The notes beneath the pieces are model-generated. The model saw only the letters and a list, made by a program, of their open reading frames with translations. It had not been told where the DNA came from and ran no database searches. The position numbers were made by a program, and so were the translations under genes. From the NCBI GenBank assembly GCA_013396655.1, contig WBMV01001018.1, positions 2,002,778-2,066,777 of the forward strand: a DNA stretch of 64,000 nt. The letters run 5' to 3'. The DNA is from Campylorhamphus procurvoides. Taxonomy: Eukaryota; Chordata; Aves; Passeriformes; Dendrocolaptidae. Within the stretch, counting starts at the first letter, position 1. The number at the start of each line of letters is the position of its first letter. Below, one piece after another: positions 1-14,100 of the stretch.

Positions 1-3000
1 TACAAACTCACAGAGACTCATATTGAACCGTTACCATTATAATACAGCTGTTGTTTTACTGTGAGACTATTAAAAAAACTATTAAGTTTTCAAGCTTTAA
101 CAATGTCTCTAAGAAGTGCTTCTCTTACTGCTCTCAGGGTCAGTATTTTTGTTAGAAGAAAAAAAAGCTTTCATTTCAGAAGATAAGAGACTCAATTTGC
201 TAGTATTCATGTGATCTGCTTTGACTCAATCAAATTTGAGCTCAGTATATCAAGTTTTTGCTAATAGAAAGGGTTATCTGTGCTCGCACTAGAATAGTGT
301 GTGATATAAAAGGTGACTGCTAAGAACTGTTTGTCACACAGCATGAAATAGAAGGAACTGAATACAATGCATTAAACAGGACAGTAATTTGGGCCAAATA
401 GTTCAGGGACAACGGTTGAAGGGAAGATAATGTCGCAAAAAATACTACAGGATCACCTGAAAGAAGCAAGAGGATGAATTTAAAAGGGTAAAGCAGAAAC
501 AGAAGATAGATGAGAAAATTAGGAGATCAAAAGCTACAAAGTCAACTGCTTAAACAAAGGATTAGTAATTTAGGAAGTGGCAAGGAAGTTCTGTGGGAAA
601 GGTGAGAAGAACATACAGAAATGTTTGTAAATGATGCTTATAAAACTGAATAAATTATCACAAAGCAGAAAATTATGAATGTTTTCCCTCTCTGCCAGTG
701 AAAGGTGGAAAGGTCCACCATGGTTATAGAGCTCATTCTCCATTAAAGTATTATCAAACTTGTTTCTAACTTGCAAAATATAAACAGCAGTATTATAAAA
801 GTGTCAACGTTATTATTTATGGAATCACGAAGTGGTCCCACAGAAAACAAGCCTGGCTCCACCTTTTTTGCACCATCCCTCAGGTGTTTGTACACACTAC
901 TGACTGTTCCACATGGGGGATGGCACACAAGAGAGGCATGGTCAAATCTCTAAAACTAATCAAAAAAGAGACAACCTGTTCTCTGTTCTAGCTCTTCCAT
1001 CACACCACTGCTTTCTTACATTTAATGTGTATGCAAGTTCTGTGCAATCCTCTATTAAAATACATCTTGCTCCTTCAAATCCTGGACTGGAATAAGTAAT
1101 ATAGTGAGCATTCAGCCCAAATATTGTCATTTACACCTCTGTCCAGATTTAGGACAGTATAAAAGAATATGAGCTTTATCCTAAACACTTCAGCTCCTAT
1201 ACAATGAGGCAGTAATAGCTAAAATCTGAGGTTAGGTAGAGAACATGCAAAAAGAGCTCATGAATTGATGCCAAGGGAATCTCTAAATTGGAGATCCTGG
1301 TAACTGGGTTAAATTGAGATGCAGCAATGAAGCATTGCTGGGCTTCAGAAGCCAATTGCTGGGGTAACAAATCCACAGCATTAGCAAACAGTGGGTGGCT
1401 GGATAGAGCTTATTTGCTCACCTGGTAAGTGGAGGGAGAAATATCTGCTCCCCATCCCCTCTTTCATCTGAGCCTGTGCAGTCAATGGGATCCTTTTCAT
1501 TGACTTCTAAGATGAAATGAAATCTTTCGAAACAAGGGAATAAACTAGTTCCTGGTATTTTCACTATCTGGAATGTTAAAAGAGGATAATATTAAACCAA
1601 CTAAAAATGATTTGACACTTTTTTCCTGTTGAGAACAATTTTTGTTCCCTTTAGGACACCCCTATTGTCAGCAAGCTTTTAACTCATTTGTCCAAATTGC
1701 TTGAGTAGTATAATTCTGCTGCAACTCCATTAAAGTCACTCGGGCTTTGCCAGTTCAGCTTCCTGGAATTCAGTTGAGTTAAACTGGTAGGAAAGTGTTT
1801 CAATAACGTGGTGAATCCTGTCACTTCGAACTCGCAATTTTTGCATCCCTGTTTTTGCTGTTTATATCCTTTATTTTCTTTGTAGGTTGCCCTTTTTCCC
1901 TCCTAAACAATTCTGTTCCATTCTCACACATTTGATTCTTTCTGGTAGCATTTTCTCAAATCCTAGTTCCAAACGGGAGTGGTATTTGTTTACTCCTTTC
2001 TTGGTTTGCAGCCCAATCCTTCTGCATCACTTCTGTTCCCCCAAGGAGGCAGGAAGAGGAGTCATATGGTATTTTTACAGCCATTTGGTACTGCTATGGG
2101 GATGACTTCACAGCTCTCTGCACAAGTTGTCACCTGACGGATGGGATTTTGTTGTGGGCTGGGTTTTAATTCCACTCTTCTCATCTTTAGTGACAAGAGA
2201 TGTGTATATGCATATGCACAGGAGGGGGTACATTATATCAAAAGGATGCTAAGGTGTACATTAAAGTACAGTATTCTAACAAAACATTTTAGCATTTCTT
2301 CATAAAAAGCTATGAGAAAACTCCCCAGATCATTGATGGTAACAAAAAATTCAGCATGACTGATTAAATTCACCAAAATATCTTCATTACCACCTCCTTC
2401 CACACAGGAAATTTCAATGGCATTCTGGACCTGTGCATGATAAGGTATACTAGAAATATTAAAAGAGCATGAATGTGCTTGGGGCACAGCTTGTGTTAAC
2501 TCACTGAGTGCCAAGAGACCCATCAGCCACTCTCCTGTGACTCTGCTTATTCCACAGCCTCCAGGGGAACTCCACTCCCATAAACTTACAAGGATCTGTG
2601 GGCATGGAAAGTTAAATAATCTTCTGTACAACCACCTCTCTGTGTACCAAGAACCTGAAACAGGTAACTTTTGGAAAGAACAGGGTGTTTTATAGTTCCT
2701 AATGCTGCTTTCTGATAAATCAACATGATATAACTATAAATACATGAATCTGGATAACTAGAATATGTATCTTCACACTATTTACCTGGGCAAACAGGGA
2801 TTCCCAATGCACCAGAAATACAGAGGCAGGTCTGAAAGTTAGAGACATTTTCCTTCAGTAAAAACTAGAGAGATACCATATAGATATCATAGAAGATATC
2901 ACTACCAGCATTTCAGAAATAGGCAAGTAATTTAGTTGTTTGGAGAAGGGCTAGAATTTTGGACACAAGTTTCTATCTGTCCTTCAACAGTTCTGGGGGG

Positions 3001-3237
3001 AAGAAAGAAATCCACCAAACAAAGGAATGCTATTGTGCATTTTTTAAGGTGTTCAGTTTCCAAACTGAGAGTTCAATCTGAGATGGAGCAATGAGTTGTA
3101 CAGAGAAAAGATGCAATTCCTGGATATCAATGGTAAAAGTTATCAAATGCTCCAAGTGTAGTTGCTGGGTTTGTTTTTCAGTTGCTTTTTCATCAGTAGA
3201 CCAGAACTTTCACAAACAGACTGAACCAAGCCTTTGG
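1..3237. other. Unique AT-rich non-coding DNA
   Basis: No recognisable gene. Open frames are short; the longest is 132 codons on the minus strand at 2233-2631 and resembles no family I know. Composition is AT-rich with many short A and T runs. Two short stretches (about 1470-1515 and 1695-1760) contain CATTGACTT- or TCCATTAAAGTCA-like wording that recalls ancient amniote interspersed repeats. That link is from memory of the wording and is weak. The stretch could be intergenic or intronic. Confidence 0.65.
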
Positions 3238-3342
3238 ACCACGCTCTCAGGCACGTGGTGTGATTCCTGTGCAGCATCAGGGGTTGGACTTTGATGGTCC
3301 TAGTGGGGCCCTCCCAACTCTGAGTATTCTGTGATTCTGTGA
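3238..3342 (+). mobile_element. CR1 LINE, truncated 3' end
   Basis: This is the 3' terminal part of a chicken-repeat-1 (CR1) non-LTR retrotransposon, a dead 5'-truncated copy. The order is the one typical of avian CR1 tails: a 'CTCAGGCACGTGGTGTGATT' segment, then 'GGGGTTGGACTTTGATGGTC', then 'CCCTCCCAACTCTGAGTATT', ending in the octamer repeat ATTCTGTG-ATTCTGTG-A at about 3326-3342. CR1 normally ends in such 8-bp tandem repeats rather than poly(A). About 10-15 bases seem to be missing in the middle compared with the usual tail. The 5' boundary is approximate. CR1 copies make no obvious target duplication, so none is claimed. Confidence 0.92.
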
Positions 3343-6300
3343 AATATAACTCATTGCAGCTAATGGGGATGTTTAAGTGAATGAAATGCCCTCCATTACA
3401 CAACCCTCTCTAAGGAAAAGGCTTTTATTAGGAAGAAAGAGTTTGCATTAACTCTCTGAAGGAACTCAATCTTTTGAGCACCGTCTTACTAAAAAGAAAC
3501 AAACTTAAAGAAATACAATTAAGTGTTGGATGCCAAGCTTCAGAGACACTGGAAAAGTAAAATACAGGCTGTGGATTCAAGTAGAAGGAACAGCTTCAAG
3601 CTTTGTCACTGGGGCAGCTGATGCCACAGAGTCGTAGATCAAATGCCTGCTAGGAAGGATGCCCTGCATGAGCAGAGGAACAGGAGAACAGCCCTCTCAG
3701 CTGGGATGGGGGGATGCCTGGAGAGCAGCCCTTCCTGGCTGGCCCCTCTGTAACCACCCCAGAGACCCCGGCCAGGACACCAAGAACTGTGTCATGAGCC
3801 ACTGAGACACCCTGAAGGGAACCAGGGACAGGGAGGGAATCCCGGAGCTTATTCCTGAAAGTGGGAGCAGAAAGAGGATTTCCCCAATTTGTGTTTCAGA
3901 TTGGAGTGGCCCAGACTGTGAAATGTGTGTGGTTGACCCCAGTTTTGTGCAGTGCAGATGCACAGCTGAGGGCTGCCCAAAGCTCCCATGCTGGATCTGC
4001 CTCTGAATCACACTTGGTGCCTTGTGAGCTTTTTCACTAACGTAGAGTAAGCTCCCTCTTATCATTGTACAAATACATCCATTTATTTAGGGCCTGTCTT
4101 TTAACAGATCGGTGTCTTTTGATCTCCTCTTTTAGCCTTGGCAAAATAACCTCAGTAACACCACCAGGGCTGAAGTTTCCTCTTCTTATACATTGTATTT
4201 TCCTATCAAGTTTGAGAAACTATAGCCTGGTTGAGGTTTGAAGAGCAGTGGCTTTATGCAGCCTTTAAAAAGAATATTTATAAAAATATTTTAAAGAATA
4301 ACCTGGTAGCAGAAAATTCCTACTGCAGTGAGCACAGAAATCTGTCCAGTACAACTTGCTACTCAGTTGGGCAGCTGTGAACCTGGTAATATTCAAAGTT
4401 CCTTTTCCAGATGAGCTCTCACCTTAACCCCACAGCCAAAACTAAAGCCATACTGTGCAGAGCATTAGTCTAATAATGAAAAGTTAGAAAATGTTGAAAT
4501 ACTGGAACGCCATTAGTTAGAAAGAGGTCTTAAAGCACATATAGTAATGGGCTAATTAAAATATTATTTTTAATGTAGTTAATATACTTGATAGTATATT
4601 AGGTTTATATTCTGCCTCATTCATCTCTGTGTTGAGATGTTCTGTCTGGAAAATAAGGACTTAAGCACACTCAGGAAATTAACTGTGCTTACTTGTCTTG
4701 CTGAATAAGGAGACACTTTTTGATGGTAAGTACCTAGTTAAATGTTCTTCTGAAGTCTTAGAGCTCGGGAATTCAGGAGTCTTATAAAGAAGGGTGATAT
4801 AGAGCAAGAATAAAATAAAATAGAACGCAGTAGAATAAGGGAAAATACAAGCACCACTTTCAAAAGGCTCTAACAAATCTCTTTCCAACAGAAGTGTGGT
4901 TAGGAGAGGTATTTATCTTGACTTTTTTTATATCAAAATATGTTCAGTAAAATCAAGTGAAAGGTGAGAGAATGTCAGCCTTGTCAACCATCAATGTAGT
5001 GTGTAAGCACCGAGCAATTAAAAGACCTGCAATATCTTTCATAAAGATCAAGTAGATCATGCTTTTCCTTAAGCAGAAATAATTACACTGCTCATTCATT
5101 AACTTCTTCATAAATCCTATTAATTTTGAACTACTGTATATCCTGGCAATGCAGCTGGGGCTAAATGAACCTCATTACCCAGTGTCCATAAAAACGATAA
5201 TAGGAGTAAGGATAGCAAGTGCAGATGGTAATAATTAATTACTCATCTTCCAGCATCACAAACTTTAAATCAACAGTTCAATTTTAAAATAAAATTACTT
5301 TGTTTGTTCGAAGCCTTTTACTACAGTCCACATGCATTGGTGGTAGGTTCTTTCTAATGTAATTTTTTAATGGTGAAGAGATAAACACAGAGCGATTTTT
5401 ATCTATGTTTTTGATAAATGAATGTCTCAGCAAAATTTTACAGCTAAAAAGGTTATTTACTTAAGAGAGATCTTCTGTATGTGGAAAGGTCAGATTTTTT
5501 TTAGATTGCTGTGAAATTGCTTCTGCCTTTTAGGAAATCTTCTAAGACGGCTCCTCTCCTTGTAGTGCTGACAAGGACACGGGAAGGATGCGGCCTGAAG
5601 AAATCAAATGAGCGGCATCAAATCCGGGCTGGAATCTTCTGCTGCCACAGTTTGGGGGGTTGGAAACTCTGTCAAAATGCTGAACAATGAGAGCAGAGAG
5701 AGAGGACTTCTGAGCAAAAATCAATAGCCGAGTCTTTTGAACTGTTCACGTACAAAGTTCTAATGAAAATGTCCTTGAGGGAAGTTTTAATAGTGGACTT
5801 TGAGCTCGGCTGCCCCATTGGCCCGATAGCATCGTCCGGCATCTGAAGTGTTCAGGCAGCAGTGCACACACGTGTGGTGGGGCTGGAGCAGCACTGAGGG
5901 GCTCAGGAGCAGCAGTTCTGCCACTGAACACTGCCCACAGTTCTCCCTGTGTTAGCTGCACTGGGGCAGCTTTTAGCCAGAGGGTACAATTCACTTCAAG
6001 GCAGTTTGTAAGTCTTTAAATAGCATCTCTCCATGTACAAACTAATAACTGATCAGATGCTCAGAGCGCTACAAAAAGGGCTCTGCTCTGACTAAAGGGA
6101 TTTTACTTAATGTACTGTAAATAGATGGAAGTTTTATATAAATACAATTTAGAAAAAGTTAAATAAGGTTTGGATATAATATCCTATTAACTGGGATTAC
6201 ATTTCTTTGTATCTGCGTGAGCCTGACAAAAAATGCAAAACATTCAGTACTGCATCAAGGTCATTCTGGGAGAGCTGCCACGCACATTAAACTGAGGTTA

Positions 6301-9300
6301 AAATGGTTGGTAAGTGAGGGTTATACAGTAATTGCACTGCTGCTCCCCTAAAATACAAAATGCATACATTTACTGTCCCTTTGGAGCATTTTTCCCCCAG
6401 TGCCATTGAGAATTCAGATGTATTCACTCTCAATTATTGTTAGTGTTATTAGAATAAAATCTTTTAGTGTTAACATATAAGGCATCTGGCACAAGCACAG
6501 GAAATGCTTCAATTATCTGAAGATGTTAATTGCAAACATCCCAAAATGATAATGCCTTTTTCATTATATGATCTTTTTTTCTATATAGCCTGTGTATCAT
6601 AATAAAGACATATCACAAAGTCAGAGTGGAGATTCCCACAAAGACAAAAAAGCAGCATTTTAAAACATCTTCTGCTTGATGACAGGGAAGCTTTCTTCGC
6701 TTTAATTTTACAGCAGTTACACACAGAGTAATCCAGTAGTAAAATATTTTTCCATGAAATTTACCTGCAGCCTAAACATGATGGCACAAGTCCAAAACAG
6801 GGACTCTAAGGCCAGACCAGAGTTAGAATCAGGACCAAGGAATATGTTAATAACAACAAAGAAGCACATCAAGAGTTAGTGAAATAAATTGTTGTAATTG
6901 TGAATGGTTTAATTTATGGGAAGCATGTCTAAAAATACTACAAAGGTGAAGAGATATGAGAGTTCACACCCCTCCTATTATGTGTAATTGAAAAATATCA
7001 TCATGAAATCACACACTGCTTAAAAGTTTCAAGACCACAATTTAATGGACGTGCTCATCCCTAGCCTGTGAATAATTCCTGAATGAACATGAACTGAGTG
7101 CTTCGAGAATTCTCAAATACCGTGACTTTCACTCTGGAGTTCTGTTAATGACATTTTTTTCCCCTCCATAATGGAGAGGAAGCATAATTCACTGAGCTAT
7201 TTCATCTTCTATAAAGCACTTGAGTCGATTCCATATCTGACTGAACAGAAAGATGCCAAAGAATTAATCACCACCTGCCTCCCAGTTGAAACTATAAAGG
7301 CCAGTCTCCCTTGTTGTGAGTATTCACTTAGCCCTAATTGAAGCAGCACTTAAATATCACAATAGAACAATTCACTCGAAGAATTCTTTCCCATTCCCAT
7401 CCTCCTTCTGCCATCCTTCCTCCCCATCAAACTGTTTTCTGCTTCCAATTCAAATAACACCATGAAGCTGGTAATGGACTTTTACTGCCCTAGGAACAGT
7501 ATGGGTGGAATGGAACCGGTGGAGGGCAGTTGGAAACAAAATGAGATTTTTGTCATTTTTTTCACTCTGTAAGTCTGCTTTTGAAACAAAATGCACATAC
7601 ATTAATTATTAATATGAGACAATGACAAAATAGCTATTTTTTCACAGTGTTTCTAAAACTAATATACGTGGAACCAATGGCTGAGGACCACTAAAATTAC
7701 AGTATCACATAGAACAAGTGTAGGCTTCGAAAACTTTAAACTGAAGACAAAATGTCACAGATTGCAGAAATGAGTGAGATTCCATCTGACAGGTATTCAT
7801 TTGAGCTACCCAGATCACTGACTGACTGTGGAGGAAAGGATTGGTTCTGGGTCAGTTTCACCAAGTCATGAGCACCTGTCTAATTCGAGCTAAATATCCA
7901 AACAGCTGAATGGATGCATTACATCTATAACATCCATCCTGTGTCCCTATTTAAACTTACTGCATAAAATCCTTCAGAACTAACCTTTGGACTACAGTGC
8001 AAACAATACTGAGATTATTGCAACTGAATCCTGGAGCCCAAAATGCTACATATAAGCATAATTTCAGTAATTGTTTTAATTTTCTGAAAAACTCCCCTAA
8101 GCTGTTCTGCCATCATTCTGTGAGCCAGGAAATCACAGTCCCCACTGTATTTGCAATAAAGCTTGACAAGGAGTGAGAAAATAAAGGAAGAGAAGAAGGT
8201 AGGGGAAAGTAAATATTGCTCTACAGAACTTGATCCCAGTCCCAGCTAAAGTGATAGTAGCTGTGTTACTGTCATTACAATTAATTTAATTCTAATGATG
8301 TGCATCATGTGTTTGTACAGAACGAGAAAGTCTACAATCTAATTTAACAAAATCCCACAATACAGGAGAATAAAATTTTCTTTTGACTTGCATCCCATAC
8401 CGGGGAAAATGAAGAGTCAGGTGCCATATGGAATTTCAGCCCCTGCCCATTGTCTCCAGTAATAAAGTGAGGATCTTATTCTTTTATAAAGTTGTCATAA
8501 GAAGTGATTAACATTTATAAATGGTTCAGATACAAAAGGATTAATTAAATAGGGACGTACCTACAAAAGGAAATTCCCTTTTAAGACAGATTCACCCAGT
8601 GAAAATGACTTTTGTACATTCAGGGAGACAACAGTCTTAATGAAAAGTTAGTGCAGGTAATTCACTCTATTATTGGAGTGCAATGCAAATCTAAAATGAG
8701 TTAAGATTTCTAATCAAACTTAAGTCTGTACTTTTCCAGTTTCTTTTAAAACTTTGGTATTTTCTTTGATATTTCTGTTCCAAAATACCTGATATTTGTC
8801 AACTACTCTTTGTAGTCCTCTTCTAGTTTTGAGGGGAGCAGCTCGTGGAACGTCCCAGACAGGAAAGCTCTGGATGTCACTGAACACGTGCTCATGTTCA
8901 GCTGCGAGAAACAATTCAAGTCTGTGGAGGACTATTTTCAAAAAGTTATAACGACCCTTTCCTACTGAAAAAATTCAATTAATTGGTACAGATTAAAAGG
9001 GCACAAAGTGTCCAAATCAGAGAGACAAGAGTTCATATTGATGGCATCTTTCAATAGAGGAGCTTGGAAACATTTAAAAAGTCAAAAGAAGAGGAAAATA
9101 TCCTGATTTTCTTTCATTTTTTGCTTTCTCTCTCAACTAGACAGATACCCAGAAGCACAAACAGCAGATGAGGTTTTGATAGCCATTAGTGAGATCTGTC
9201 CTTAATGACAACTGTGGATTGCATGATTCCTGTTATAAACAAATGTTAAAATGGGGCCTGTTTCCCTATTAACTCTTCCTGCACTCAAGAGATTGCTTCA

Positions 9301-10896
9301 ACCTCCAAGGGAGGCAAAATGATTCTTTTTCAGTGCATCCTGGACTGACTTCCCTGATCACAGCAGACTGAATTGTATTTTTGTAAGGCTCTTCAACAGG
9401 CAGCCAAATAAATAGCTTTTTCCCTGCTGCATGGTTTGCTGTTTGCTTAAGCAAAAATCCAATTTCTGTAGAAGACTCCACAAGGGCTAAACTCCCTGCC
9501 ATTTACAAGTGTCCCATTAGAGTAGCTTTCTATATGGAAATAACATTCCAAGAGAAGGAGAGAAAGAGTAGGTCTGAGGTCCACTGTTCCTGATGTGTTT
9601 TATTATTTCTTTTTCATTTGAAGAGCAGAGCTGTGCTCCCATGAGAAAGAGAGTGTAATATCTGAATACAAATGTCTAAAGAAAATGGAGCTTCTTTAAA
9701 AGTAAAATCCTCTTTCTGCCTTTTTTTATTGTTTCCCCTGCCCCGTATGCATCAAGGACAAGGGGAGACCTGACAGCTTCAGACTCAAGCTGTCTTTTGT
9801 TGAAAGGTTTTTAATTAGAAATTCAAAGGAAAAACTCCTACTGGGGCAGCATATATTAGAAATGTTGGGATTTGGGCTTGATGACTGTTTTCTTTAGGAG
9901 AAGTTTTTATTTTCAAACAAGTGCAATTAGAAGGAAGGGGTGAGCGAGCCCCTGTGCATCCAGTGGCAGCAGGAATTACCAGGGAAAGTGTTAGCACATC
10001 TCAAAGGGGGGACAGGGAAAACAAGAGCTTTTAATGAAAGTTCACCAAGGTGCATTTAATTTAGATCTAATAGGACAGCCAGTCCAAATCTGCAGCATTA
10101 GAACTGGTTATTGAAGGAATGTTTACAGAAATCTAACAGCCAGCTAAGGAACTCTGACATTCATCTCCTTTATAAGGGCTAGTCATGAAGCATCCTGTGC
10201 CACTTAGCACCTCCATATTTCCCAGTGTCTGACCACAAAAGCTCTATGGGAATGAATCCCCTTTGCTCCAGGAATGTAGTTCTATGCTAACCAAAGTCAC
10301 AGGGGTTTCTCCTGTAGTGGCAGGATATTTCCTGGCACAGCAGCTCTGGCTGAGGGCACTGCCACGACACTTGACCAGAATTGTGATGCCCATGGGGACA
10401 TTTCCAGTCCATGGCAGGCAAAGGGCACTCAGCAACCTGGCAGGTTTGGTGCATTCACTGCGTGGCTGATTGAATTCCCTGAGTGGTGCTTTCCTTTGGG
10501 ATATTTGGCACCAGAGTACTGACCAGGAACTCACAGCTGAGCTCACAGATCCAAACTTTCAGCTGTGGTGATTCCAGTTGCTGAGCTTTGGCCGGTGCAT
10601 TTAGGAAGCAGTGGTTTGAATTTGAGAATTCATCACCTTACCTGTCTTCTGAAAAGGAGTTGTGTACATATGCTCTATGAGTATTTATATTACACAGCTT
10701 AAACGTGTACTTAAAGTGTATTCATAACTCCCTTCCTGAACAAAAAGGGAACGAGAGACCTTGGAGGAGAAGTAGGAAACTTGGCATACATAACACCCAC
10801 TTAAAAAAAGGCATGGAAGTAATTAAAGAATTCCATTTATGTAGGCCATTAGAGTACCTAAGACGACCAGAGTTTATACTAATGACAAAAATAAAC
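3343..10896. other. Unique non-coding DNA
   Basis: No gene recognised. The stretch is mostly AT-rich with a few GC-richer patches (about 3700-4000, 5820-5960, 10260-10540) where longer open frames of 60-122 codons occur by lack of stops. Parts such as 5030-5260 (TAATAATTAATTACTC) and 6230-6600 have the balanced, repeat-free texture often seen in conserved non-coding elements. Conservation cannot be judged from one sequence. No exon-like frame with good flanking splice sites was found. Confidence 0.6.
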
Positions 10897-10910
10897 TTTT
10901 TTTTTTTTTT
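10897..10910 (+). repeat. T14 homopolymer
   Basis: A run of 14 T flanked by AATAAAC and CCTTCC. There is no recognisable retrotransposon body on either side, so this is simple sequence. On the minus strand it reads as A14, but no processed copy precedes it. Confidence 0.9.
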
Positions 10911-11175
10911 CCTTCCATAGCGTCCAAATAGGAACATGCCATGAGAAGTGACTGGGAATTTATTCTGTGCAAGACAAAGCTCCCAGGAACTCACACAGAA
11001 CAAGTGACCTGAAAAACAGAGTAGTAAACTTACTTTTTATCCAAAGCCCCAAGGCCTCTGCAGAGTCCTGCTTTTATTTTGACCAAGGTGACAGTGTATG
11101 AAGGGCTGTGTATGTGCCTGTACCTTTGTGCACGTGTTCAGGGGGAGGATGACGAGGAGAGCATCATTTGGTGCA

Positions 11176-11194
11176 CAACAACAACAACAACAAC
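11176..11194 (+). repeat. (CAA)6 microsatellite
   Basis: Six perfect CAA units plus one C, flanked by GGTGCA and CCGACT. It is short and probably of low polymorphism. No open frame gives it a coding sense. Confidence 0.93.
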
Positions 11195-14100
11195 CCGACT
11201 GTTCCAAATGTAATCTGGCCGTGAGGTTTAAAATCTAGTTCCAATCCCTTTGTGAGAGGTCAGTTTGAGGTATCTCCTCTTGCTGAGCTGTTTCCCACAT
11301 ACATTCCCTTATTAATGTGTTACTTCCCCCTCGCAATGTAATCTGGTGCATTCTGCAGCAGTTCCAAGGGGGCTGCCTTAACATATTTATGGGCCCCTTA
11401 CAAAAGGCATTTATAAACAAGATGAACCACTTTTGGGCCTTTGAGACTCAATAAAAATCAGTTAAATATTATGGGACATGATAATTTTTTATGTTAATAC
11501 TAGAAATCATTGCCCTGGCAGTGCAGAGACCAGTTTCTTTATTTTAATTAATACCAATAAAAAAGAATCCTTCCTAGGAAGGTTTGTGAGTGTTGCCTTG
11601 CAAGAACAGGTTCTCTAGGAGAGAAGTGCATGCAGCTACTTCACCTTTGAAATATTTATTATTTAGAAAGATACAGAGTGTAAGTGATTTTAATAAGAGA
11701 AAATCTTGATGTTTTACTTTTAATTCAGGATTTAATGATTTTAATGTAAAAATTTTCTAATAACCTTTAAAGTGACTGTAGTAAAACAGCAGCCTGTGCT
11801 TCAAGAGAATATAAATGAGTCTGAAATTCTGAAAGCTGAACTCAAGGCAGTAATTATAAACAAGGAATTGAGCTGAGCTTATTCAAATAATCTCTTATAG
11901 TCTTGCCTTAAATGCAATTATATATTTTTGGATTCTATCATTTTATATAGTTTCTTGGCTTTGTTTGGGAGATTATTTTTTGAATTTTACTATCTTTGTG
12001 TATCTTTAAAATTTACCTGCATATTGTATATTACATATGCACGTATGTCCATGCAAACTCTAAATATCAGCAGGATCAATGGCTGCAGCGAGTTTGCAAC
12101 TCTTTGGCCCTAAACAATCATGATTGGAAAAAGTACATATGTTTGTGAAGTTTTGATTTCTGCCTATTTTTTTTAATTGCATGAATCAAAATAGTTGTCA
12201 GCTGGGAATAACTGTATTTCGTGAAAATAATTAGTTGCCTAAGGTCACTTCCAACTGTGGCCCCTGAGGAATTCTCAGTGCCTAATAAATAGGAGGCAGA
12301 CTAAACCCTTCACTGCAATACTTGAAACTGAAGAACCCATTGGGTTTTCCAGCATGGCTAAGATTGCTCAATTTCAGATGGGTAATTGGTAACTTGAAAT
12401 AAAATATTAGAAGTAAAAAAGTATTATTAATAACGCTCACTTTGGATATTTTTAAGACATTTCAGTATTCCAAATCTCTCACAGCATATTAAGTAAAATG
12501 CTTGGATGTTTATGAAACCCAAATCATATTCTAAACACAAAGCTCCTGATAAATTCCAAAATATAAATAATAAATATTATTTTCACTTTCACCACTGAGT
12601 TTCCTGTAGAAAATCCCATGTCATTTTCTACCTACAAACATGTTTTTTTGGTGGAGTTTTTTTAACCATCTTTCCTTGGCTGATTAATGAAGAACTTTTG
12701 AAACAATTTAATCTATCCAGGGATATGAATGTTAGTTTATATTTTTCAAGGCTGATTACTGGAGAAGTCCTAAAGCAGTTTAATCTGTTCAGGGGTGTTA
12801 AGCAAATATGTCAACATTCATTTTACATTTGTGTCTGCCACAGCTAAATGAGGAGAATGCTGGAAATAGATTGGAGTGCTCTGTTTGCTCAAGGAAAAAA
12901 AAAGTCAATATGCTTCATATTTTACAGAAGACACAAACTCCTTTCTAAGATGAATGCTTTTCAGATTGAAGTTTTCAGTAGCTTTGCTTTGCAGATTATG
13001 GCCTGGCATTCTGCCAGATGATGATATATAACCTTATAGCTCACTATTATGCAAATAACAATTTGGCGAGGAGAACGGAGTGCTTAGATTTTCTCTAAGG
13101 ACTATCATGTATTTCAAACTTCTCACGACAAATTATATTTGACATTTCATTTGTACTCAATTTATGTGGAAAAATTATTTTAAAAACCCTCTTGTGTAAA
13201 TTTCTAATAGGAAATGTGTTACACTTTAATTTTTCTCTTTTTTATATATGTAGATATGTATGTGCACGGGAGGCTTAATTTGGATAGGCAGGGAATACAC
13301 CATTATATAGTAAGTCATATATGATAGGGTAACACTGAATCCATCCTGTTCTTCATCTGCCCCTGTATGTTCAGACAATGAGAAGGATCAGATTATTTAC
13401 AAATATTTATTTATGTTCTTCTGTAGCTTTGCCTCATCTTTATTATACTACCTTACACTTCAATATTTAAGAGCTTTTGTTACCTTGAACGAGCACAGTC
13501 AAATGCCCATCATACCATGTCCCAGCCTCTCTGAGCTTCTAGGATGTTTGACACTGTCTTTATTTGATTAAGTTTATATTAATAAACATAGAGAAGGAAA
13601 TAATGCAGCGAACAGAATCCCAAAGTCACTTAAAAAGTTCATGGGTTCTCAAATAAAAGTGGAACGTGTCTTAAGTCTTCTTGAATTTCATAGAAGATGT
13701 AAAGCAAACTGTAAAAAACCCAAGGCACAAACCACAAGAAGTGTGTAATTGAGAAGTTCCGTGCTGCTGACATGTCAAACCCAGTCACACGTTCATCATT
13801 TTCATACCTTTGGAGCTGACGGGTGTATCTTTAACACCTGCTAGAGAGGAGCTCACAAACTGACTGGGAGCACAGCTGGAACACTGGCCAGATGTGCTGG
13901 TTGAGTAGCTGCCTGTATTTAATGGACAGTGATTGGGGATGGGTTTGTCAAAAGTTTTATTTCTAGATAATTCCCTGAGTGCAGAGCATGCACCTCTTTC
14001 CAAAGCCCCGTGTTTAAAGCCAGGACTCTGGCACAATTTAGGGGAAATGACTGTGCTTCCAGCCCATAAAAGAGACCACGAGACCTTGCCCAGCTTTCTG

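Noticed and set aside
1322..1340. 8-bp inverted repeat CAGCAATG-AAG-CATTGCTG
   Set aside because: At chance level for 64 kb.
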